From Micromonospora arborensis (lineage in GTDB: Bacteria; Actinomycetota; Actinomycetes; Mycobacteriales; Micromonosporaceae): a stretch of DNA of 64,000 nt. Below, in pieces: positions 1 to 7,627 of this stretch. Position 1 is the stretch's first letter; the number at the start of each line of letters is the position of its first letter. The notes under the pieces are model-generated. The model ran no database searches. It had not been told where the DNA came from and saw only the letters and a program-made list of their open reading frames with translations. Made by a program: the position numbers and the translations under genes. The DNA is taken from assembly GCF_003205615.1 (NCBI RefSeq), contig NZ_PYBV01000005.1:1-64000 (forward strand), in the 5' to 3' direction.

Positions 1-14
1 GCCGGACAATCTTT

Positions 15-50
15 CAGAAAGGGCCACCCCCAACGGGGTGGCCCTTTCTG
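15..50. terminator. strong hairpin terminator
   Basis: A perfect 16-bp stem (15-30 against 35-50) with a 4-base CAAC loop. The arms end in CTTTCTG, giving a short pyrimidine run on both strands, so it may act in both directions. It lies at the window edge and probably ends a gene outside the window. Confidence 0.85.
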
Positions 51-215
51 CTTATCGGTTGATCGACTCGGGTTCCCGAAAACCGCGGTGTCCGGGGTCG
101 TTCGCGAACGCTCACGTGACTTCGTACGCTCACCTCGGCCACCGGCGCCTGCTCGGCCGGATCCTCCCAGCGCAGAAAAAACTCGACGATCTCCGGGTAC
201 GCGTCGCCGACCCGG

Positions 216-988
216 TTGCTGCCCAGCGAGAGCCTGGCCATCCTGTTTCCTGAGCTTGCGAGCGAACTGGTAGAGAACCTGACGCGTCCGGAGATGAGCG
301 CGCAGTGGCTGCTTCCCGGGTCGGCGGACCGGTGCGTCTGGCAGTGCAGGACCTGCCAGCACGTCTGGCGTACCCCAGTGGCCGACCGGGCCCAGCGCAA
401 CACCGGCTTCCCGCCGTGCTCACGGCGGGAAAGCTCCTACCGGGCTCGTCTGAGCCGTACCGAACTCCGGGTCCGTGACGTCGCTCCCGAACTTTTCACC
501 CAGGCCGTGCGCATCCTCGACGTCGACAAGACCCGCGACATCAAGCTGCTCGACCTGGCTCGGGGGTCGACCGTCCGAGTGCTCTGGCGATGCCCGGACT
601 GTGCGCACGAGTGGGTGGCGCCAGTTGTCACCCGTACCTCCGGGCGGGGCTGCCAGCCGTGCGGCATCCGCCGGCGCACCGCCTCTCGCCAGCAGCCTTC
701 GCCCGGTGGATCGCTGGCCGACCTGCATCCCGAGATCGCGGGCACCTTCCTGGCGAACCTGGACCACCCCGATCGAGGGCCTGATCGGCTCCGCCCGGGA
801 TCCCACGACCGCTGCCGGTGGCACTGCCCCTGTGTGGGTCGAAGGAGTGGGAAACGACGGTCTCAGCCCGAATCCAGCGGCAGGGCTGCGGAGGGTGCCG
901 CGGCCTGAGGATCGGCAGGCCCGGCAGGCGGGGCGTCATCGCCAACAAGGACGAGGGACCGCAGTTCGATGTCCTTCTACTGTTCTGA
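216..988 (+). pseudogene. zinc-ribbon (DUF4379-like) repeat protein, frameshifted
   Basis: The protein is built from three similar units, each with a 'P-E-L/I-A' segment followed by a treble-clef/zinc-ribbon pattern: W-x-C-x2-C-x-H-x-W, then a C-x2-C about 20 residues later. Unit 1 has WQCRTCQHVW and unit 2 has WRCPDCAHEW. In unit 3 the frame that starts at 216 (TTG) reads WHCPCVGRR and stops at 908. The frame two bases over instead reads CGSKEWETTVSARIQRQGCGGC and runs to a TGA at 986-988, restoring the expected second half of the ribbon. The break is near 830. This repeat architecture is known from actinobacterial 'probable zinc-ribbon' proteins, often linked to defence-type nucleases; the function here is unknown. 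It could also be a sequencing error rather than a true pseudogene. The restored 3' end overlaps the convergent membrane-protein gene by 12 bases. Confidence 0.7.
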
Positions 989-1774
989 CGGCTCGCACGG
1001 GTCCGGGGCGTGCCGATGCAACAGGCGAGCGGCGGTGGCGCCGAGCAGCGTCAGCAGGTACGTCGCGCCGCATGATGCGCTGGCCGGTACGGCGAGTTGC
1101 ACGGCTTCGTCGACCAGGTCCGCCTCACCGAGGCTCTGGATTACGGCGAACAGGCCGCAGGCCAGCAGGATGACCTGCACCACGACGATGTGGAACCATG
1201 CGCGCCGGATCGGCTCCCGGTCCACGAGCCAGGTGTAGACGACTGCGCAGACTGCGGCGGCGACACCCCACGCTGTGCCGGTCACGACTCGCGCCGCCGG
1301 GGTTTCGGGCAGGTCCATCAGGCCGGCGATGAGCAGCGCCAGCGGCATCCGGAACGACAGGCCGGACAGGAACGACTCTTGCAGGTCGGCCGAGCGCCGG
1401 CCAGCCGACGGTTCCATTGCCCGCTTGAACGCGCCGACGAGCGAAAGCCCAACGCTGATTCCCGTGCCAGCCAGCGCACTCAGCAGGCTGGACAGCAGGA
1501 CGTCGCGCGCGCTCAGGTCGGCGAGACCGAGCGCCAGGACGAGCAGTTTGACCCCGACAACCACGACGTACACGATCGGCAGGCCGAGCACGAAGGCGAG
1601 GATTGCCGTGAAGGTGGCCTCGCCCGTGTGCTCGTCAAGCAGTGCCCACAGCAGCACGCCGATGCCGTACACCACGGCCAAGCCCACTTCGCCTTGCCCG
1701 CCCAATGCCTCGCCGACGAACCAGCCGAGCGCGCCCGGCACGGCGACGGCGAGCGCGCCCAGCACGAGCAGCAT
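977..1774 (-). CDS. polytopic membrane protein, unknown function
   Basis: About 265 residues with roughly seven hydrophobic segments, including LLVLGALAVAVPGALGW, AILAFVLGLPIVYVVVVGV, LLSSLLSALAGTGISVGLSL, MPLALLIAGLMDL, VVTGTAWGVAAAVCAVVY and WFHIVVVQVILLACGLFAV. A central loop (PSAGRRSADLQ) and a charged tail (HRHAPDPCEPSEQ) are soluble. I do not recognise the family. The ATG at 1774 follows GAGG too closely for a good ribosome site; an in-frame TTG at 1813 would add 13 residues, so the start is uncertain. It stands alone on the minus strand, convergent with the zinc-ribbon gene. Confidence 0.75.
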   Translation of the reverse strand: MLLVLGALAVAVPGALGWFVGEALGGQGEVGLAVVYGIGVLLWALLDEHTGEATFTAILAFVLGLPIVYVVVVGVKLLVLALGLADLSARDVLLSSLLSALAGTGISVGLSLVGAFKRAMEPSAGRRSADLQESFLSGLSFRMPLALLIAGLMDLPETPAARVVTGTAWGVAAAVCAVVYTWLVDREPIRRAWFHIVVVQVILLACGLFAVIQSLGEADLVDEAVQLAVPASASCGATYLLTLLGATAARLLHRHAPDPCEPSEQ

Positions 1775-2022
1775 GTCCTCAGTGTGCGGCCGCCCGTCTA
1801 GCCGCGGGTTCAACCCTGGTTCGGGTTAAAGCCATTCGTCGATTGCGACGACGTTGAAGTCTGGCTCGGTGGCCCGACGATCTTAAGAGGCCCCTTGTAT
1901 GAGCAGTCCTGCTTCCGAGTTGCGCTGAGCCACGGTGGGCGGCGAACGCCTCCAGGATCGCGCGAACCGCCCTCCTCGCAGCGATCGGGCGCAGCACCGT
2001 GGTCACACTCGTTGTGGCAGGT

Positions 2023-3516
2023 TCACGCGGAGTTGCGCCACTTGCGGCCGTGCCGGCCGATGAGCCGGTCGGCGTCGGTCGGGCCCCAGGAGGCGGCCTC
2101 GTAGGTGGGGATCGGCGAGTTGTCCTTCCCCCAGTTCTCGATGATCGGGTCGACGATCCGCCAGCACTGCTGCACCTCGTCGCTGCGGATGAACAGCGAC
2201 GCGTCACCGATCAGCGAGTCCAGGAGCAGACGCTCGTACGCCTCCGGAGACTCCTCGACGAACGTCTGGTCGTAGGAGAACTCCATCGTGGCGGTGCGGA
2301 CCCGGAAGGAGTGGCCCGGCACTTTGGCACCGAAGCGCAGCGAGATGCCCTCGTTCGGCTGGATCCGCAGGATCAGCGCGTCAGCATCGAGGCCGGTGAG
2401 CTGGTCGGTCGGGATCGGCAGGTGCGGCGGCCGCTGGAACTGTAGCGCCACCTCGGTGAGCCGGGCCGGCAGGCGCTTGCCGGTGCGTACGTAGAACGGC
2501 ACCCCGGCCCAGCGCCAGTTGTCCACGTTGAGCCGCATAGCGGCGTAGGTCTCGGTCCGCGACAGGGGGTCGACGCCGGTCTCCTCGCGGTAGCCGGCCA
2601 TCAGCTCCTCGCGGGTGCCACCCCGGGTGTACTGTCCCCGGACCGCGGCCTCGGCGATGTCCCGGTCGGTGGGGAGCCGGATCGCCTGCAGCAGCTTCAC
2701 CTTCTCGTTGCGCAGGCCCTCAGCCTCGAATGAGGCCGGTGGCTCCATCAGTGCCAGCGCGAGGACCTGGAGTACGTGGTTCTGCACGATGTCCCGCATC
2801 GCGCCAGCTTCCTCGTAGAAGCCGCCGCGGCTGCCGACGCCGAGGGTCTCGGCGACGGTGATCTGCACGTGGTCAACCCAGGAGCGATCCCAGATGGGCT
2901 GGAAGATCGAGTTCGCGAAGCGCAGCGCCAGCACGTTCTGGACGGTGTCCTTGCCCAGATAGTGATCGATACGAAAGACCTGGTGCTCGTCGAACGCGCT
3001 GTGCACGACGCCGTCGAGCTCGCGGGCCGTGACCAGGTCGCGCCCGTACGGCTTCTCGATGACCAGGCGGGAGAAGGAGCCTTCGCGTGGTTGGTTGAGC
3101 CCGACACCGGCCAGTCCGTTGATCACCGGCTCGAAGGCCCCGGCCGGGGTGGCCAGGTAGAAGAGCCGGTTGCCGGACGTGCCCCGCTGTGCGTCCAGCT
3201 CGTCGAGGGTCTCCACGAGCCGCTTGTAGGTCTCCGGGTCGTCGTAGCCGCCGGCCACGTACCGCACGCCGCCCTGGAGCTGGCGCTTGCTGGCGAGGGT
3301 GCGTTCGCCGAGGGCGCTCTCGGCGAACTGTTCGTCGGTCATCGATGTGCGCGCAACGCCGACCAGCGCGAACTGGTCCGGGAGCCGCTCGTGCCGAGCC
3401 AGGCTCTCGACTGCGGGCAGCAGCTTACGCCGGGTCAAGTCACCGGAGGCACCGAAGATCACCAGCGTGGCCGGCGGGGCACTCCGCTCCTGGATGAGCT
3501 GGGATGCGTGGTCCAT
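2023..3516 (-). CDS. zwf: glucose-6-phosphate 1-dehydrogenase
   Basis: A 497-residue cytoplasmic enzyme that oxidises glucose 6-phosphate to 6-phosphogluconolactone with NADP(+), feeding the oxidative pentose phosphate pathway. The nucleotide-binding motif GASGDLT is at residues 22-28, EKPYG at 154-158, and the substrate and catalytic signature RIDHYLGK at 182-189. Length and domain order are normal for the family. The ATG at 3516 was chosen because GGAGGA ends 9 bases upstream; an in-frame GTG at 3537 lies before this ribosome site. It is monocistronic here, not next to tal, tkt or opcA as in the usual actinobacterial pentose-phosphate operon, so it may be a second zwf copy in the genome (inference). 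Confidence 0.97.
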   Translation of the reverse strand: MDHASQLIQERSAPPATLVIFGASGDLTRRKLLPAVESLARHERLPDQFALVGVARTSMTDEQFAESALGERTLASKRQLQGGVRYVAGGYDDPETYKRLVETLDELDAQRGTSGNRLFYLATPAGAFEPVINGLAGVGLNQPREGSFSRLVIEKPYGRDLVTARELDGVVHSAFDEHQVFRIDHYLGKDTVQNVLALRFANSIFQPIWDRSWVDHVQITVAETLGVGSRGGFYEEAGAMRDIVQNHVLQVLALALMEPPASFEAEGLRNEKVKLLQAIRLPTDRDIAEAAVRGQYTRGGTREELMAGYREETGVDPLSRTETYAAMRLNVDNWRWAGVPFYVRTGKRLPARLTEVALQFQRPPHLPIPTDQLTGLDADALILRIQPNEGISLRFGAKVPGHSFRVRTATMEFSYDQTFVEESPEAYERLLLDSLIGDASLFIRSDEVQQCWRIVDPIIENWGKDNSPIPTYEAASWGPTDADRLIGRHGRKWRNSA

Positions 3517-4325
3517 GGTCTGCGTTCCTCCGGGCACAAGGGGTGTGGGGTTGGGGGTGAGGTGCTGTCAGGCAAGGAATTGTGCGGCTATGGCGGTAGT
3601 GTCCGGGGGCCACGCGGCGTGGCCCGTTGGTCGCGGAGCTTGAGCGTCGCATGCCGGGCGGACGGGTGGGCGACTCGATGACGATTCGGTGCGGTCCGTC
3701 GGCGTACGAGGTGGTGGTGCGAACGATCGTGGCTGGGCAGCAAACCAGCGAAGTGGTCGCCCTTCCGAAGGGCTCAACCGATCGTGTCGCGGCCATACCG
3801 CTGACCACCAGTGATTCGTGCTCCGGGGTGTTTGACCTCCCAGTACGGGTCGACATGGTCAGGCGCGGCTGCTCCCGAGATGGCAGACGCCGGCCGGCGT
3901 TTCGGGGTCGCCTGACGCCACGCCGGTAGGTGTGCCGACGGTCGATGTGAAGCGTTGCGGGCGAGCTCGCTGGAGTCCGCTCCGGTTCCGTCATCTGGGA
4001 CACCGGTCCCACGGGCAACGTCCTGAGTGGACCCTTCAGGCTGGAGACCCCTTCGGCGAACCCGAAGAGGTCAAACCCCCACCTCTGGTGGAGAAGGCGG
4101 GAGACGGTGCCTACCCGTCGACCACGTTCAAGCTGGGATCGGCATGACAGCGCCGCCTGTGCCAGCCCTGTCGTGCTGCGGGTGCTCCGCAGGTAGCGAG
4201 GTGCGCTTCTGCGTGGCCCAGCACCGATCTGCCCGCAGTGCCACTTCACCTTCGTCTCGCGTTGCCCGAGCCCACTGGTCCGTATCTACCTTGACCATTG
4301 CGAACGGCCCTGAGAGCCTGACCGG
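3517..4325. other. intergenic region, no convincing gene
   Basis: About 800 bases between zwf and the HEPN-like gene. Open frames on both strands have poor codon bias and no recognisable domains; the best is 3651-3929 on the plus strand (MPGGRVGDSMTIRCGP...). A short perfect hairpin is at 3607-3625 (GGGCCACG, CGG, CGTGGCCC). The zwf promoter should lie at the left edge. Nothing else can be supported. Confidence 0.5.
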
Positions 4326-5039
4326 ATGTACTTCCGCGCCGACGACAAGGGGAACCCGGATTTTACGCGTCCGCTGAGCCAGCTAGAGCACGTTGAGGCT
4401 TACTGGGACAGCGCCGACGATGATCCGACCTCACTCGCAGATCTTTACCTGAATTTTCACGACTTTGATCGGATCGAGTTCCTACTGTTCAAAGACCGGC
4501 TGAGCGCTGCAATACTCATCGCCCGCTCAGCCGGAAAGGCCATCTCGCGACTGCAGGATAGGTTTGAGCAAGAACGGCAAGATGGATCGCATCGCGTGCC
4601 GGGGTGGGAGGCCGAGTCCGACCTCGTCCTTGAGGAATCGCTCGGTGTCGTTCAGGATGCACAAGGCATTGCGGTTGGCGCCGCAATACTGAGTGCCGTC
4701 GCCGCACTGGAACTCTTGCTCAAGGAGTTGTCGGCGAGTACTGGCAAGCGGCGTGGGCTCGATCAATCCCTCAGGGACTTGCTGGCCCAACAAAACGCCT
4801 CCTCAGATGAGACGAAACGCATCATCGAGATGGTCTCGAGGGTGCGGAGGCGTCGGAACGCTTTCGCGCATTCCCTGACGGGATCATATTGGGATGCGCC
4901 GACCGCAGAAGACATGTTCACCCCGGAGTCCATGGAGGATACGCTGTTCACGGTCGCCAAGATAGCTGTCGCGCTGGAAGCCCTGATTGACGCAACGAGG
5001 CAGGCAGCGACCGGTCCGGGTGCTGTGCAACAGCCATGA
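4326..5039 (+). CDS. HEPN-like protein, possible RNase partner of a defence pair
   Basis: 237 residues, largely alpha-helical, no signal peptide. Near the C-terminus, R177-N-A-F-A-H182 gives the R-x4-H pattern typical of HEPN-superfamily ribonucleases and scaffold proteins. It is preceded by a run of arginines and by the long helix around LSAVAALELLLKEL that such proteins use for dimerisation. The N-terminal 60 residues are acidic and aromatic, and I do not recognise them. Codon use is less G/C-rich at third positions than in neighbours (AAT, TTT, ATA and CAA appear), consistent with recent transfer. The next gene, 195 bases downstream on the same strand, encodes a nuclease-like DUF4365 protein. 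The HEPN call rests on one motif plus helical character; it may instead be an unrelated hypothetical protein. Confidence 0.6.
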   Translation: MYFRADDKGNPDFTRPLSQLEHVEAYWDSADDDPTSLADLYLNFHDFDRIEFLLFKDRLSAAILIARSAGKAISRLQDRFEQERQDGSHRVPGWEAESDLVLEESLGVVQDAQGIAVGAAILSAVAALELLLKELSASTGKRRGLDQSLRDLLAQQNASSDETKRIIEMVSRVRRRRNAFAHSLTGSYWDAPTAEDMFTPESMEDTLFTVAKIAVALEALIDATRQAATGPGAVQQP

Positions 5040-5234
5040 TGCCGTCGAAACCACCGATCATGGCGTGCTCCGTCCTGTCGTGGCGACTTCGCCGACTGCT
5101 TGGGTAAACAGGGCGTCACGGCGCGTGATGGAAGAATGACAGCGACCGGCGGGGTCATGCCGTACGACATTTCGGTCAGTCGGGAGGACGTCTGTGCGGG
5201 CGTTGTCTGCCGACAGGCCCGGTAATCTGCGGGA

Positions 5235-6104
5235 ATGGGCAACCGGCAGAGGCAGCAGTACCTCGGAGATCTGGGCGAAGCCGAGGTCTACAGGGAACTC
5301 CTTCATCTGGGCGCAAGCATCAACTACCTAACCCAGTCAGATAGCGGCTGGGATCTACATTTGCACCTACCTTCTGAGCCGGTCGATGTCGTTCGTTCGC
5401 CACTCAAAACGTGGACGTTGGATGGCCGCGTGGCTCACGTGCAGGTAAAGAAGAAGACGTCAAGGGCCGCGCCGAAGTTGGATCCAGAGACGGCGCGTGG
5501 ATGGGTAACGGGAACGCGATCCGGTGTGCCGACTTTTCTCTTCGTGGTAGACGAAGAGGGCGATTTCGAGTACGCAACACCGAAAAGTCTTTCAGAGTGG
5601 ATCGGGCAAGCGTCAACGCCGCCGCAAGATGGCAAAGTGGGCACGAGTAGGCTGAGGACGTATTCGTACGCCCGTCCCAAGTTCGGCAGGGTGCTGCACC
5701 TGTGGTCACATTACCCCAACGCATTATTGGGCCTAAGTAAGCTGGACTCCGCCCTCCATGCGGAGGGTGACACAGATTCCACGGACATCCTCGAGATCGT
5801 CGCGGACGTCGCTGTTGGCTGGCTTGCCTTTGCCGGGTTGACGTATGCCGACGAGGGCGCCCAGGGCTGGGAGCGGGCGATCCGTACTTTCACCGGGACC
5901 GTCGACGAGCTAGGCCTAAGCGAAGGGTGGGCGCGGCGGGAGTTGCTGCGCAGCGCTGTCGAACGGCGCCAGAACTATGACAACGATCCGGGCCTGTCTG
6001 TCGCCACTTACTCGCTGCAGTCGGACGCGCAGAACTGCCTCGATGACGCACTTCAGATGCTACGCATGGCGTTCAGGGTTATTGGCACCGACTCTCGAAG
6101 GTAG
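5235..6104 (+). CDS. DUF4365-type PD-(D/E)xK nuclease-like protein
   Basis: 289 residues. The N-terminal 75 residues carry the DUF4365 pattern: GDLGEAEVYRELLHLG with Glu15 on the first helix, then SDSGWDL with Asp40, then HVQVKKK with the Q70-V71-K72 motif. In PD-(D/E)xK folds these positions are the metal-binding Glu and Asp and the catalytic Lys. The region about 95-130 (GVPTFLFVVDEEGDFEYATPKSLSEWI) continues the domain. The C-terminal half is helical and unassigned. Other DUF4365 proteins occur alone or beside STAND NTPases and HEPN proteins in defence islands. The ATG at 5235 has no strong ribosome site. The gene is on the same strand as the HEPN-like gene, with similarly relaxed codon bias. 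Confidence 0.7.
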   Translation: MGNRQRQQYLGDLGEAEVYRELLHLGASINYLTQSDSGWDLHLHLPSEPVDVVRSPLKTWTLDGRVAHVQVKKKTSRAAPKLDPETARGWVTGTRSGVPTFLFVVDEEGDFEYATPKSLSEWIGQASTPPQDGKVGTSRLRTYSYARPKFGRVLHLWSHYPNALLGLSKLDSALHAEGDTDSTDILEIVADVAVGWLAFAGLTYADEGAQGWERAIRTFTGTVDELGLSEGWARRELLRSAVERRQNYDNDPGLSVATYSLQSDAQNCLDDALQMLRMAFRVIGTDSRR

Positions 6105-6178
6105 TTTGCAAGGTTGGGATGCCCTGTTCGTCGAGGCATACTCCTGTGTCTACTATCGACAGTTTGCCGAGCGCTCCG

Positions 6179-7267
6179 CTATCCGCGCAGGCGGCTCGCG
6201 ATCCGGTCGGCCTCATCGGCGTCCAGGGGGTAGGGGCTGCCGTGCAGGATTGGGCCGGTGACAACGGCGGGGCCGGTGACCGACGGCGAGCCATGCTCGG
6301 TGGCGAGCAGGCTTGCTGCGGGGTTGGGCTGCCCTGGTTGGGCCCGGCCAGGCCTGTCCTCGGCGTGCCACAAGGTCAGGTCGGTGCCGAGCCTGGTGGA
6401 TCGGATGTTCTCCGAGCCGAGCAGTCGGGCCACCTCCCGCACGAGATCCATCCCGACGAAGGGTGTCGTCACCCGCTGGACGCCGCCGACGGTCACCAGC
6501 AGCAGCTCGGCCGTCTTGCCACGTTCCTGTGCTATTCCGGCATCTGCTATTCCGGCATCACTTGGCCCTCCTGTCGACGCGGTCGCGGTCTGACTGGACG
6601 GGGCCTGAGGCTGAGCCGGCCGGGACGCACGCTGTATCAGCACGACGATCCCGCTCACCACGGTGGCCAGCATCGCCACCGCCCCAAAGGGCACGGCCAG
6701 CAGGAAAGGCCACCGCCAACCGACCGCTCGTCCCACAAGCACCCCCGCCACGGGCCCGAGGCCCAGCGCCAGCAGCACCACACCGGCGACGAGGGGCGTG
6801 ACCCACCCGCGTCGTGCCCCCATCTGCGTCACCAGTATGGCCGTGACGCCCCACGCCAAACCGGCCCCGAATCCCGTCACCGCGCGGCCGAGTAGCAGCA
6901 AGGCGTCCCCCGGGGCCAGCGAGGTCAGCAGCGACCCGGTAACCAGTAGCGCGATCGCGGACAACGCGACGGCAGTCGGCCACCGCCGACCGGCGAGAGC
7001 GCCGACCGCACCCGCCAGTACCGCCGGCAGCAGGTAAGCGACGAAGATCCAGAGGACTGCCGAGGTCGGCAGGTGCATGTCCCGCTGCATCGCAACCCAT
7101 TGCGGCCCGACGGTGACGGCGAGCAAGAAGGCGCCTAGCGACGCAGCGAGTGTCGGCCCGATCAGCAGCCAGACTGGGCGGAGAATGTGCGACTGATCAG
7201 CGGGCACGACGGAGCGCGAACCGTACGGGGAAACCTGGTTGGCGGTGCTGGGGGAGGGCGCGGTCAC
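6179..7267 (-). CDS. half-size MFS-like membrane protein with soluble C-terminal domain
   Basis: About 362 residues from the GTG at 7267. Roughly six membrane segments fill residues 30-220: VWLLIGPTLAASLGAFLLAV, LWIFVAYLLPAVLAGAVGALA, TAVALSAIALLVTGSLL, LLLGRAVTGFGAGLAWGVTAIL, WVTPLVAGVVLLALGLGPVAGVLVG and WPFLLAVPFGAVAMLATVVSGIVVL. GRAVTGFGAGLAWG resembles the MFS helix-4/5 signature, so this looks like one half of a major facilitator. A proline/alanine linker then leads to a soluble domain of about 100 residues (ELLLVTVGGVQRVTTPFVGMDLVREVARLLGSE) that I do not recognise. Whether it transports anything is unclear; a sensory role is possible. No good ribosome site marks the start. Confidence 0.65.
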   Translation of the reverse strand: MTAPSPSTANQVSPYGSRSVVPADQSHILRPVWLLIGPTLAASLGAFLLAVTVGPQWVAMQRDMHLPTSAVLWIFVAYLLPAVLAGAVGALAGRRWPTAVALSAIALLVTGSLLTSLAPGDALLLLGRAVTGFGAGLAWGVTAILVTQMGARRGWVTPLVAGVVLLALGLGPVAGVLVGRAVGWRWPFLLAVPFGAVAMLATVVSGIVVLIQRASRPAQPQAPSSQTATASTGGPSDAGIADAGIAQERGKTAELLLVTVGGVQRVTTPFVGMDLVREVARLLGSENIRSTRLGTDLTLWHAEDRPGRAQPGQPNPAASLLATEHGSPSVTGPAVVTGPILHGSPYPLDADEADRIASRLRG

Positions 7268-7627
7268 GCCGGCGAATATACCGGGCCCGCGGCTCTGTGA
7301 AGCGTCCGAGCGAGGGCACTGTCTCGCATTCGGTGCCGACGGAGGGCTTCGACCGCCCCGGGTTGCGGCCGGGTAGCGATATGGCCCTTGTGGCCGATCC
7401 AACCTTCCAGGCCACCGATCAACATCCACGTCCGTCGCACGCAGGCCAACGAACTCGACCCGAAGGCGGTTCGCCTACCGCCGTTTGCAGTACTGAGAGG
7501 TTCATTGGCTGGTCGGGGCCGATTCATCTCAGATTCGGTCAAGATCATTAGCGTCGGCTCGATCCCCGGACCGAGCGGGGGCGTAGCGCGGCCTCGTCGC
7601 CCGCTGTCTTCTGAGTTGAGGATCCAC
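7268..7627. other. divergent intergenic region
   Basis: 360 bases between the MFS-like gene (minus) and the large secreted protein (plus). It should hold both promoters, but I see no clear -35/-10 pair or operator. The open frame that continues upstream of 7628 lacks a ribosome site and domains. Confidence 0.4.

Noticed and set aside
50..242. Minus-strand reading frame with coding-like codon bias (GDAYPEIVEFFLRWEDPAEQAPVAEV)
   Set aside because: It runs into the terminator hairpin, has no upstream continuation and overlaps the zinc-ribbon start. It may be a gene scrap, but there is not enough to call it.
3607..3625. Short palindromic hairpin GGGCCACG-CGG-CGTGGCCC
   Set aside because: Only 8 bp of stem, a 3-base loop and no gene ending there, so not called as a terminator.
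3440..4249. 269-codon open frame on the minus strand upstream of zwf
   Set aside because: It overlaps the start of zwf, has no ribosome site and an arginine/serine-rich translation without any domain; typical chance frame in high-GC DNA.
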